From Chrysochromulina tobinii (lineage: Eukaryota; Haptophyta; Prymnesiales; Chrysochromulinaceae), in NCBI GenBank assembly GCA_001275005.1, contig JWZX01002881.1, positions 1-64,000 on the forward strand: a DNA stretch of 64,000 nt, written 5' to 3'. The notes under the pieces are model-generated. The model saw only the letters and a program-made list of their open reading frames with translations. It searched no databases and was not told the origin of the DNA. Both the position numbers and the translations under genes were made by a program. This document shows positions 48,611 through 58,637 of this stretch, one piece after another. Position 1 is the stretch's first letter. Every line of letters starts with the position of its first letter.

Positions 48611-51600
48611 CAACAGCCCAGCGAGCCCACGTGCACGAGAAGCTGGATGGCGGTGCGACACACCTTGAGGACCGCCGGGGTGAGGCCCGAGGCGATGCCC
48701 GAGGCCGAAAGCTCTGCGGTTGGCTGCGGCTGCGAGCCGGCGGGCTGCGTCGACTCGAAGAGAATGTTCTTGACCATCTCCGGCACGCCGCTCAGCCCAG
48801 ACTCTTCGAGGTACTCACGGAGCGGTGTGGCGCACGCCGCGCTGCCATCGGCATGGAGCGGCAGCAGCAGCGCGTGCAGCAGCGCAAAGTACTGGATGAG
48901 CAGCGGCTGGTGGCGCGCGGCGCCCGAGAGGGTCATCGCACACGCACCGCAGTAGTCGCGCAGCATGTGCAGCCCGCCCGAGAACAGCACCACCACGACG
49001 AGGTCCGCGCGCAGCTTGCGGTGCGCCTCGGCCACGGGCGGCGTCGCGATGACGAGGCGCAGCACCTTGAGCAGCGGCAGCAGCAGCGCATCGGGCGGCG
49101 CGGAGACCGCGATGGGTGACGACAGACGCCCATCGAGCGCCTCTTGTCGGGAGTCCAAGTCGACCGCCGCCGGCAGCAGCCCAAAAGCGAGCTTCTCAAC
49201 CGTGGCCGTTAAGAGCAGGTACGCGCGGTTCTGCGGCAGGGCGCACGCCGCGAGCAGCGCACGCGTGGCCGCCGTCTTGGTCGAGGCGCGCACCGCCGGC
49301 GGCGTCGTCGAGGCGGTTGAGAATGGTGCGGCCGTGCCTGCCGCGTCGGCGACACCGGCCATCGCGAGAGTGACAAGAGATTCGAGTCCGCCCTGCGTGC
49401 GCACGGTGTGAAGGTCTCGTTCACGCCCTGTCTCGAGGAGCCTGCACAGCTCCCACGCGCACGTCTCCGCGCCGTCGCAGTTGGGCTGCGAGGCGAGCGT
49501 GGCGAGCTCGCCGAGCAGCTTGAGCGTTCGCTTGGAGCCTTGCGCCGAGCCGGGGCCGCCCCAGAGCTGCTCCAGCTGCTCGATGTGAAGGCTGCTGGCT
49601 GTGGCCGCCATGCGCTGGCGCACCTTTTTGGCGCGGGCGCGCAGCTTGCGCAGCCTCACGCGCTCCGCCTCGCGCACCTCGGCCTGCGCCGCCTCCACCT
49701 GCGCGCGCAGCGGGGAGCGGAGCAGGTCGTGGACGCGGGAGCTGATCTCGAGCTGATCTCGAGGTGTGGTCGTCGAGAGGGCCGCGAGGTGGCTGGCCCA
49801 GGTGGAACCGCCGCCCGACGTGGCCAAGTTCGACGCCTCGTCGCCTTCATCCTTGGCGGCGAGCGCGGCGAGCGTGGGGGGCACGGCGACCACTGCCCCG
49901 TCCGTCGCGGCAAACTCGTCGACCTCTTCACAATCGGCCTCGGCGCCTTCGTCGCCTTCGTCATCCGTCGTCCTTGACGTCCTTGACCTTCGCGCCACCG
50001 CCGAGGCTGAGGACGGCGTTGGCTCCGCCGCCTCAGCCTCGGCCTCGGCCTCCTCGTCCTCGAGAAGCTCTCCGCCGCCGCCGCCCGTGCCTCCACCGCC
50101 ACCGCCGCCGCCGCCGCCACCGCCGCCGCCACCGCCGCCGCCGCCGCCGCCCTCGTCGCCCGAGACGGAGTAGTAGCCCGACTCCGAGGCGCCGCCTATC
50201 GAACCGCCCGTCGAGTCTGCCCTCGAGTGACCGCCGCGCTTCCGCCCATTGCGCTTGCCGCCGCCGCCCTTGTTGCGCCTGCCGCCGCCGCCCACCCAGC
50301 CGCCGCCGCCGCCGCCGCCGCCCACGACGGCGCCCTCGAGGGCGGCGAGGATGGACGGGTCGATCAGCTCCGACTCCGACTTGGACGAGCGCCTCTCCGC
50401 CGTCGAGACGCCATCCGTCGTTGAGTTGGCCTCCTCGGCCAGCGTGGCGCGCCGCGCCTCGCGAGTCTGCTGCGCCTGCACCGTGCGCTCAGAAGCCACG
50501 TGAGCTTGCGACATGAGCATCCGAATGTGCAGCAGACGGCGCTCGTTGGCCTCGGTAATCTTGCGCTCGAGCGCGCGACGCTTCTCCGCCTGCTCCGCGA
50601 GAGCCGAACGCGCTGTGGTGAGCACTCGCATGCAGGGCGAATTCTCAGTGGCAATCAACGCGACTGCTCCTCGAGCTCAAGCCTGCTCGTGCGCGCTGTG
50701 GTGAGCACTTGCATGCAAGGCGGGGCATCAGTGGCAATCAACGCGCCTGCTCCTCGAGCTCAGCCTGCTCGCGCCGCGAGATGACGTCGAGCCGCTTCTG
50801 GCTCTTCTGCGCGGCACGGTCGGCGACCGACTGCGTGAACTCCGTCCAGCGATGGTAGGCCTCGTCCACCTTGGAAGTGTGCACCTCGGTGCGCGCGTCA
50901 TCCATGCGCTTGCGCTCGAGCAGCCGCTCATTGGCGGCCTTCTCGCGCTCCGCGTTGGCCGCGGCCTGCTTGCCCAGATGCAGCTTGCGCCGCTCCTCCG
51001 CCTCGTTCATCTTCAGGGCGAGCTGCGCCTTTCGCTCCTCAGCCTCCTCCACCGCTGGGTCAGTGCTGTGGGACTTGATGAACGCCACCTCGTCCACCTT
51101 GCGTGACTCGAGACGCGCCTTGGAGGCCACCTTGCCGATGTGTGCCTCCCGGTTCGCCTCAGCCTTCTTATTGCGCTCCTCGATGGTGGCAGCCTTTGCG
51201 GACTTCATCTCCTCCTGCCGCTTGCGCACCTGCGGAGCGGGCGCCGTGTTGAGCACTTGCATGCGAGGCAGGGTTGGGGCTCGCGGACTTCCTCCTCAAC
51301 ATGCTTCATCAGAGGTCATCAGAGGTCATCAGAGGTCATCAGCGGACTCCCTCCTCAATACGCTTGCGCACCTGCGCCTCGTGCTCCCGACGCTGCTGCA
51401 GCCGCTGCGCCTCCTCGGCAGCCTTGCTCGCGCGCAACGCCTCGGCGTTCTTCTCGCGCTGCAGCTGGAGCTCATGCAGCTCCTCCGCCGTGCGTCGGTC
51501 GGGCGAGAGCAGCTTCTCTCGCTTCTCCTGCCGGCCAGTCGAGTCGGCAGACGAGCCCAGCGTCCCCACGCTGCTCCGGCGACGGCTCGGCGACGGCACG

Positions 51601-53472
51601 TCGTCAGAGGCGTGGAGCTGCGGGTCAAAACTCGACGCGGCCACGGCGCCACCGGCGCCACCGGCGCCACCGGCGCCGCCGGCGCCGCCGGCGCCGCCGG
51701 CACCCTCGGCCTCCTTGCCTCGCACGACGGCAGCAAAGGATCGTCGCGTCGACCATGCGGTCGCGGGCACGTCGAGCACGCACGAACCACCCGACTTTTC
51801 GATCGCCGAGCCTGCGGACGAAGAGGCAAGCTCGGCGGTGGCGGACGCAATCTCCTCAGCAGAGATCGCAATCTCCTCAGCCGAGGCCTCCTGCACGCAC
51901 GCCGCAGGCGCAGCCGAGGCCGCTGCCTCCGCCACCGTGCCCGCCTGCGCCTCACTCTTCTCCTTGGGCGGCGACACGGACAGGAAAGAGGGGGGCGGCG
52001 GGCGCTTCTTCTTCTTCTTGAGGAGACGCTCATCAGAGCCGACGCCCTCGTCGACGATCGTGACGCTCAGCCCTGGCTTGCGCACGCTGACGCCGGCGTT
52101 GCTCTCCTCCACGCAGTCCGCCCACGAAGTCCACGCAGGCAACGGCGCGTCGGAGTCGCATGCAAGTGCTCGTGTTGTGACGTCGGAGTCGCATGCAAGT
52201 GCTCGTGTTGTGACGTCGGAGTCGCTTGCAAGTGCTCGTGTTGTGACGTCGGAGTCGCGTGCCATCGGCGGCGGCGGCGAGACGCCCAGCTCGGCGCCCA
52301 CGCCGCCACTTTCTTCGGCCGTCTCCACCGCCAAGGACGGCGAAGAGGCCGCGGCTGCGGCTGCGGCTGCGGCTGCGGCTGCGGCTGCGGCTGCGGCTGC
52401 GGCGGCGGCGGCGGCGGCGGCGGGCGGCGGGCAGGTCCCGTCTGGCGACCCTTGGGCTGCCGTCAGGTGGGGGCTGCTCGTCGCCATCGTCCCACAGACG
52501 GCGACGGCGCGAGCGGCGATTCTTCTGCCTCGGCTGCTCCCATCCATCCTCGCCATCCTCCTCCCCTGCCTCCTCGTCGCGTTCGCCAGCGCCAGCAGAG
52601 GCGCCGGCGGGCATGATGCCCTTTCGCACCGCCGCGTCGGCACCCGCGCCGACCGATGGTGGCAACGCAAAGGGCACGGCGAACCGGCGTGCGGCGGCCG
52701 TTGCGTCCGCCGCGCTCGCCGCGCCGTCGACCGTGCCCGGCGCAGCGCTCTCCTTGGCGCGCCGAGCCTCTGCCGCCTTCATCACGCCCGCCATGGCGGC
52801 CGTTGGTGCGCTCGCCGCGCCGCCCTCGCCGTGCGCTCCGCCCTGGCGACGCTGCGCGTTGGCAGCGGAGGCCATGCGCCCGAGTGTGACCAGGAAGCGG
52901 CGTGCGGCCGGCTCGCGCCCCTCCGCCTCCGCACGCTCCAGGTAGAGCGCCTCGTGGGCCTTGCGCGGAAGCATCGGCGGCCCCGCGACCTCAAAGTAGC
53001 GCGATGCCTCCTGCAGCTCCTCGAGCTCGAGCGCCTCTAGCGCCGCGAGCATGCGCGAGTTCGATTCGGGCGAGTTGAGCTGTGTGAGTGGCGACGCGCT
53101 CGGCGACACGCTCGACGACGTGTTCGGCGCACCGAGCGAGACGGAGAGCGGCGTGCCGTCGCCGGAGCGTCGCCCGCCGATGTTCGTCGCCGCGGAGGAC
53201 TGCGCGCGCAGCCGATCGGTGAGCACTGAAAAGTCCTCCTGACACATGGAGAGTGCGTCCACCACTTCGCCGCCAATGTCGGCGCGCTCGTGCTTCTCGC
53301 AGAAGACGTAGAGCTCGCGCAGCGAGGAGAACATGGTGGAGAGGAGGTCCTTGCAGCGCTCGGGGATGTTCTCGTCGTCGGGGATTCCCGCCCGCAGGCT
53401 CGCTATAGTCGATTCTGAGGTGGGCGCCACCTGAGCGGGGGCGCTGCTGGGCACTGGTGTCGTGGTCGCCAT
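47205..53472 (-). CDS. SCAPER: SCAPER homologue
   Basis: Start ATG 53472, stop TAA at 47205. The N-terminus matches the SCAPER N-terminal domain in pattern (STMFSSLRELYVFCEKHERA...ALSMCQEDFSVL). A long central part is Glu/Arg/Lys coiled coil (EEMKSAKAATIEERNKKAEANREAH). The C-terminal part has the SCAPER blocks LVELPFRYFCEPRCRQVLLPTL and, near the end, LEYGLAARVPPALW. SCAPER is an ER/ciliary protein that binds cyclin A. A clear intron lies at 51230-51371. Another spans about 50613-50745 but its splice sites are ambiguous. The frame changes without an obvious intron inside a GGC repeat at about 48560-48605, and somewhere in 52250-52490 beside a GCC/GCAGCC microsatellite. Poly-Gly and poly-Ala runs are long. 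Confidence 0.75.
50613..50745 (-). repeat. Tandemly duplicated exon end plus family A intron in SCAPER
   Basis: A unit of about 80 bases (GAGCAGGCTGAGCTCGAGG... then GCATGCAAGTGCTCACCACAGC on the coding strand) occurs twice. The acceptor CTCACCACAG is clear, but no canonical donor gives the right phase. Confidence 0.65.
51230..51371 (-). repeat. Nested family A and family B introner in SCAPER
   Basis: The outer intron begins GTGCGCAAGCG, as does the next exon, and ends with the family A acceptor. Inside it, a family B block of three CAGAGGTCAT units is flanked by copies of AAGCGTATTGAGGAGGGAGT. One insertion therefore landed in the duplicate made by the other. Confidence 0.75.
52151..52260 (-). 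repeat. 33-bp coding repeat containing an inverted family A core
   Basis: Three full 33-bp units and a partial one encode DSDVTTRALAC repeats. On the plus strand each contains GCATGCAAGTGCTC, so relative to SCAPER the core is inverted. Confidence 0.8.
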
Positions 53473-54150
53473 TCGTTGGATAGTCCGACTGAGCCAGGCG
53501 GAACTGTGCGCTGGATACGGTTGTGTCGGCGGCGGCAAGGATGGAGCGCGCGATGTTTGCGGGCGGTGATGAGAGTCGCAATCAAACGGAGCAAGGAAGA
53601 GTGGAAAACAAGCACGCGTGGAAAACAATGGGGAGGACAGCCATGTAGTACATGTATTCGAGAACTGAGCGACTGAGGACAAAACCTTAAATCTTGGTGC
53701 ATACCACACTTTACTATGTAGTATGAACCAAGCGATTCATATTTGGCAAGCACCATCCATAGACGAGCTTCACGGCGAGAGAGAGGACTGAGAATAGCCC
53801 AGGCGTCAGGGTCAGCGCCCCACCCCCCACGGCGCCTTAACCCGCGCCCCCGCCGCGCGCGTGCCGCTATATAGCCTATAGCACAGTTTTCACACAGCCC
53901 GGTAGCGCGTGCTGCGCGTGTGCGAACTGCGATCGGCGGCCACGCACGCTCGACCCCCTGGGGCCCCGTGTCCGGTGGGCCCCGTATCAAACCTTTGCGA
54001 GCGCCGACGGCGCTGTCAGTTCGTTCTCATTAAAATGACACATGAGCGTCATGAGGGCGGGAGGCGCCACTTAGGCGCCACAGGGCGACAGGGCATCGGC
54101 CGCCCCTATCCCATAAGTCTACGACATGATTCACCCTTCGCATCCCGCCC
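53473..54150. other. Promoter-side intergenic of SCAPER
   Basis: A TATATA element at about 53870 lies 400 bases upstream of the SCAPER start; its role is unproved. No gene is seen. Confidence 0.35.
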
Positions 54151-55485
54151 TCAGGAGTCGGCGTTCTCAAACGCGACGAAAGCGAGCCGTTCGCACGCAG
54201 CATCCAGCTTGGGCAGGATGGTGCCATCGAGGGCCGCCGCCCACGACTCTTCCCGCACTGGCCCGTGCAGCTTGATGTGAAAGCCCTGCAGCGCGTTCAC
54301 GCGCCCAGTGCGCGTCAAGCCGAGAGAGAGGTCGTGACGGTAGACGTAGCAGCCGCGTGGCGTGTAGAGTGCCAGTAGCAGTTCGTCGAGGCTGGCGTGA
54401 GCGCGCTGATCAGCCGTGTCGCCCGGAGCGTCGCCCTCGCCGTCGACGCTACCGCCATCGCCGACGCCACCGCCTTTGGCGCGCGGTGCGGCCGCGGGCA
54501 GGCGGATGCCCGAGAAGAGGAAGCGCCAGCGGCAGTGGCTCGCCTCCCAATTCATTTGGGCACTGCGGACCGTCACCCGTTGGCCGTCTCGCCGCCACGA
54601 GCACTCCTTCTCCCAATGCCGCCCCAGGAACTGCCCCTGGTTCGAGTCTTCGTCCTCCAGCTCGATGCTCGCGTGAGCGCGGCGCACGCGCGGCGACTCG
54701 AGCCGCCTCCTCGCGCCCTCGGCAAACGTCGCCTTGGGGTGAAGCTGACGATCGACCGTCTTGACGAGCTTGGCAAGGGCTGCGCGCCGTGGTCCTGGTC
54801 CCAACTCCGCCATCGGCGCTCGAGCGAAGGCGGCGAGCACGGGACTCTCGATGCCGCGATTGAGCGCAAAAGCGGCACTCATCCGCCCGTCCACATACGG
54901 AACGCTCTCGAGCAGCATGCACCCGCCCTGCTGCAGCTTCGGCCGGATCCACAGCTCATGAGCCGCACGCCAGCCACGCACGCCGACCTTGCCGTACATC
55001 ATGATGCGCTTGCCCTGGACGCGCTCGAGGCGGCCGGCATGGCCCACACCCGTCCGTCGATCGTGGCGCCATATCTCGATGCCGTCGGGCGTCACGACCG
55101 CTAGCTGCAGCTCATGGTGCGGCGAGTCCTCCACCTCCGAGGCCAGCCGCACGTTGCTAAAGCTCAAAACCCAGCGCCCGGTGTAGTTGCCCTGCATTTG
55201 CCAAGCAAGCTGGGAGGAGCGAACGGCGACCTTCACATCGTCTCGTTGCCAATCATAGCCTTCGCGCGCCTCGTCGTCGAACCTTGCGCCCGGGTGCGCG
55301 AGGCCATCCGCCTCGCGCAGAAGCGAGCAGCACAGTGCGTGCTTGGCTGGCCCCGACAGCGCGGCAATGCGCCGGCCGAGCAATTCGACCGACTCAGGGT
55401 CGGTGTAGACGCGGCTGGTGATTGAATGTGACGGAGATTGCCAAAGGTGCGCAAAGGCGGAGCCGGTGAGAGAGAGTGGCCGCAT
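54151..55485 (-). CDS. Protein with two tandem nuclease-like (degenerate PD-(D/E)xK) modules
   Basis: One frame of 444 residues. Two related modules are visible. Module 1: YDWQRDDVKVAVRSSQLAW...GRWVLSFSNVRL, then ELQLAVVTPDGIEIWRHDRRTGVG. Module 2: CSWRRDGQRVTVRSAQMNW...CRWRFLFSGIRL, then LLLALYTPRGCYVYRHDLSLGL. The pattern resembles algal PD-(D/E)xK-like domains where a VEVKSAQ-type block supplies E-x-K. Here the acidic residue is replaced and Lys is Arg in both modules, so nuclease activity is doubtful. No signal peptide. The family call is tentative. Confidence 0.45.
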   Translation of the reverse strand: MRPLSLTGSAFAHLWQSPSHSITSRVYTDPESVELLGRRIAALSGPAKHALCCSLLREADGLAHPGARFDDEAREGYDWQRDDVKVAVRSSQLAWQMQGNYTGRWVLSFSNVRLASEVEDSPHHELQLAVVTPDGIEIWRHDRRTGVGHAGRLERVQGKRIMMYGKVGVRGWRAAHELWIRPKLQQGGCMLLESVPYVDGRMSAAFALNRGIESPVLAAFARAPMAELGPGPRRAALAKLVKTVDRQLHPKATFAEGARRRLESPRVRRAHASIELEDEDSNQGQFLGRHWEKECSWRRDGQRVTVRSAQMNWEASHCRWRFLFSGIRLPAAAPRAKGGGVGDGGSVDGEGDAPGDTADQRAHASLDELLLALYTPRGCYVYRHDLSLGLTRTGRVNALQGFHIKLHGPVREESWAAALDGTILPKLDAACERLAFVAFENADS

Positions 55486-56023
55486 TGATCGTGGAGTACC
55501 GGTATAGGAGTAAAGTGCGGCAAAACGTGTGAAGACATGAGATGCTGTGAATATACATCCTTTGGGTCCTCGTGCTAAAGTGCCGTGCGTAATATGACAG
55601 TTCAGACTACGCCGTACTCGCTACGCCAACAGTTTAAGGGGTTTAGGGCGTGCGCAGCAGCCTCATTTTGACAGCGCGGCAGACAGAGACACTTTACAGA
55701 TTGTATCACAAGTCACTAAGGACGACGCGAACCAAACGCGAACCATACCCAACAGAATAGACGGGTACCACGGCATTCACAAGTCATTGCCCGACCATTA
55801 TGCATAACGTATAAACAAGACTGTCAGAGTTCTGAGACAGGAGCCTGCACTCATCGCGCCGAAGTGCGAAGACCCCATGCCACCGGCAAGGTTCGAGTCG
55901 CTTGAGTAGACGGTTGTAAACCGTACCGTAGTTAAAATCGGTCGAGTTGACCCTGGGCGGGTTGAGAAGCGTGCTCGGTATAGCAATACTGCTTCGCCTT
56001 CGGTTTGATCAGGTGCAATACCG
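55486..56023. other. Intergenic
   Basis: It lies upstream of the duplicated-module gene and downstream of the carotenoid oxygenase gene. No gene or repeat is seen. Confidence 0.4.
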
Positions 56024-57592
56024 CTACGGCTTGATCAGGAAAGAGTGCTGCTCCGGCACAAACAGATTGTGCAGGCCCGTATTCACCTCAATCGGTGCGG
56101 GCAGGCGCGCCAGCTCCCTCAGGTTCCTCGCGTCGAGGACGAGCAGCCAGCTCCGCTCCTGCGCGATCTCATTCGCAGGTATGAGCAGAACGCCTTCGTC
56201 CTCGGCGGCGCGATCGCCCGGGTGAGGCACCATCTGCGGCTCGCTCGCGCTGTAGCCATGGAGTGCCCACGTCACGACCTCACCGCTCGCCGTGTCCACC
56301 TTGACGACATCATTCGGCGTGAGGGCGTCGTCGCTCTCCGCATTCAACTCCCTCTGCGGGAATCGCAGCCCCCACACGTAGCGGTGCGGCCGCTGCAAGA
56401 CCTTTGGGCTACAGTGTGCGAACTCATGCACCTCGGAGCTCAGCATCATCCGCGTCGCTCGCTGTGCATGCGGCGAGATGACGAAGCGGCACAAGCCCCG
56501 TGAGGTCACAGACGCGCCCCCGTCAAAGTCGTCGCCGTTGGCCCAAGTCACATCAGCGACGATCGTCCCATCTTCGGCGTCGTACACGTTGATCGAATGG
56601 AAGATGTGCGCCGCTTCGCGAGCGCCCTCCACCATGCACGTTGCGGCGTGCGTGAGGTGGCCATCCAAATGCTTCTGGAGCACCTCGAAGCTGAGCGGCG
56701 CGTCGCGCTCGAATGGAAAGCCCGCGAAGAACCCGTGTGGGAAGACGTTCAGAGATTGGTCGTATGCCATGCGCTTGGACGAAACAATCAGGACGACGTA
56801 CGACTTCGTTTCGAGCATCGAGTGCATATACGGCACACGTTGGAGTAGCGGCACACTCGCCCGCTGCAAATAGCCAAAGGCGGCGAGTGGCTGCTCGTAG
56901 ATCTTATCTAGCGGCAGCGCGTGGCGCTCCTTGGCCCTGTAGACGACGTAGCCACTCTCGAAGCTTGGGATACAGCCATATCTTGTTTGGCTAGCCATGC
57001 GCAGATAGACGCCGGCATGGAGGTCGCTTCGGGTCGTTGGCTCCTCGAAATTGTGCGAGGCGAGGAAGACGAGGCCGGAATCTGACCGGATATTTTCAGA
57101 GCCCGGCACCATCTGTCGCAACGGTGGCATCGTCTCCAGCTGGTCGCCGAGCACAACAAGCTGAGACGTAGGGTTCTCGGGGCTCGCGGACGCGAGGCCG
57201 TCACTCATGCGCAGAAAGTTGACGTTGTGGTTCTCATACGCGCCCACATCTGACTGGCTGTTGCTCTTGCCTACAAAGACCCAGTTGCGCACGGAGCCCT
57301 CCGAGTCGACGTAGGCTTGGTGGTGCCGTGTCTCAAGGAAGCGATTGGAGAAGCTGAACTCTGAGCTCGGGGAGTTGAGGTGCCAGGCAGCGACGTGTGC
57401 CAGCCCATCAAGAAGGTTTGTGCCTTTCACAAAAGCACCACCGCACTGCCGAAAGAGAGTGCCAACCACATATTCCGGCACAGCACCCTGTGGGATGATG
57501 GGCTCCCGAGCGTGCTCCTTTCGCACGTCGCGGTAGCCAAAGGCTGTCGCGGCTTGCGCGGGCTTGACGGCTCGGCTTGCGCTGTTGCCCAT
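56024..57592 (-). CDS. Carotenoid cleavage oxygenase (RPE65/CCD family)
   Basis: One frame of 522 residues, the usual length for the family. Family blocks include AREPIIPQGAVPEYVVGTLFRQ near the N-terminus, VFLASHNF, HIFHSINVYDAEDG (iron-ligand His), YVWGLRFP, and GLHNLFVPEQHSFLIKP at the C-terminus with the last ligand His. Four His normally bind Fe(II). The enzyme cleaves carotenoids or apocarotenoids with O2. The protein starts MGNSASRA, a good N-myristoylation signal, which suggests membrane attachment instead of plastid import. No introns are present. Confidence 0.8.
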   Translation of the reverse strand: MGNSASRAVKPAQAATAFGYRDVRKEHAREPIIPQGAVPEYVVGTLFRQCGGAFVKGTNLLDGLAHVAAWHLNSPSSEFSFSNRFLETRHHQAYVDSEGSVRNWVFVGKSNSQSDVGAYENHNVNFLRMSDGLASASPENPTSQLVVLGDQLETMPPLRQMVPGSENIRSDSGLVFLASHNFEEPTTRSDLHAGVYLRMASQTRYGCIPSFESGYVVYRAKERHALPLDKIYEQPLAAFGYLQRASVPLLQRVPYMHSMLETKSYVVLIVSSKRMAYDQSLNVFPHGFFAGFPFERDAPLSFEVLQKHLDGHLTHAATCMVEGAREAAHIFHSINVYDAEDGTIVADVTWANGDDFDGGASVTSRGLCRFVISPHAQRATRMMLSSEVHEFAHCSPKVLQRPHRYVWGLRFPQRELNAESDDALTPNDVVKVDTASGEVVTWALHGYSASEPQMVPHPGDRAAEDEGVLLIPANEIAQERSWLLVLDARNLRELARLPAPIEVNTGLHNLFVPEQHSFLIKP

Positions 57593-58637
57593 GGGAGAAG
57601 TTATGTGGGGAGCTCTCGCTCGAGCACGTCCTGGTCGCGGTGGACGGTTTGGTCGTGATCTGCAACAGTCTGCTCAAAGGCTGCAACTCGCGGCACACCA
57701 GATGAAAAAGGAAATCTCGAATTTTCTCTAATTTGGAAACGGAAAATTAATGCCGGAAACTTGGGAGTAGATTCCCATGCGGGCTCGGCTTCCGACGCAA
57801 GGCGGGCTCGAGCACGCCTGACTGACATGCTCAATTCAATCCAACGAGCGAGAGCAATTGCGGGGTTTTGCACACGAGTAATTGGCCCGGCGTTACTGGC
57901 GGGGCTGGGGGGCTCCATTTGGTTTACCATTTGGTGTCGGGGGGGGGGAATCGGTTGGGGCTGGTCAAGCCTGGTCCAAGTGTCGAACAGCGAACAGGCG
58001 ATCAGTTGCGGAGCACGCGCAGCACAAGGCCGACCGGGACTTGAATCCGGAGTTAAATCCGGAGCCCTCGGCGAACCCAGCTTGCATGCCGTGTAGAGGG
58101 CCCAGCGTGTTGACATGGTTCCTCATCTCGGACGGGGCGAAGGATGAAAGAGGTTCTAAGTCGTCATACACTGGACACACACTCTTCGCTCCGCGGCGGA
58201 AACTCCGCGGCGCGGACTTACCGGGACGGCGCTTGGCGTAACCTAACGCGCACAATGCGACCGGGACCGGTTTACCGACTCGCAGGGACCTCTGCATGGA
58301 CCTCTGCTCGGACATCGTGTAGGCCGGGGAGATCGGTGGTCCCGCACACGAACCCCACACACCCCCGTATCTGAGGTTCGTACACTGGCATGTATCGCTT
58401 ATGAGTTATGAGTTCAGAGTTGTGTGCGCCGCTCAAGCGGAAGCGGACTGTCAACCGAACTTGTATGAGATGTGTACCGAACGGCGAACATGACGGCGAA
58501 CGCCAGCCCGGAGTTCCCGATGCTGTGAATAATACCTCCCGCGAATGGCGAATCCAAATGGTCGTCCACAAATACGTTCAGTTACGCGGCCGTGATTAAA
58601 TAACGCGTGAAAGACTTTAAGTGATGTGTTATAATAA
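57593..58637. other. Intergenic, about 1 kb
   Basis: A GGGGG-rich run is near 57940-57960. Several short open frames exist but none has convincing coding character. No RNA gene is recognised. Confidence 0.4.

Noticed and set aside
47251-53040. Long plus-strand open frames over SCAPER
   Set aside because: They arise from high GC and simple repeats; the minus strand carries recognisable SCAPER domains.
53865-53885. TATA box for SCAPER
   Set aside because: A TATATA string 400 bases upstream with no transcript evidence is too weak to annotate as a promoter.
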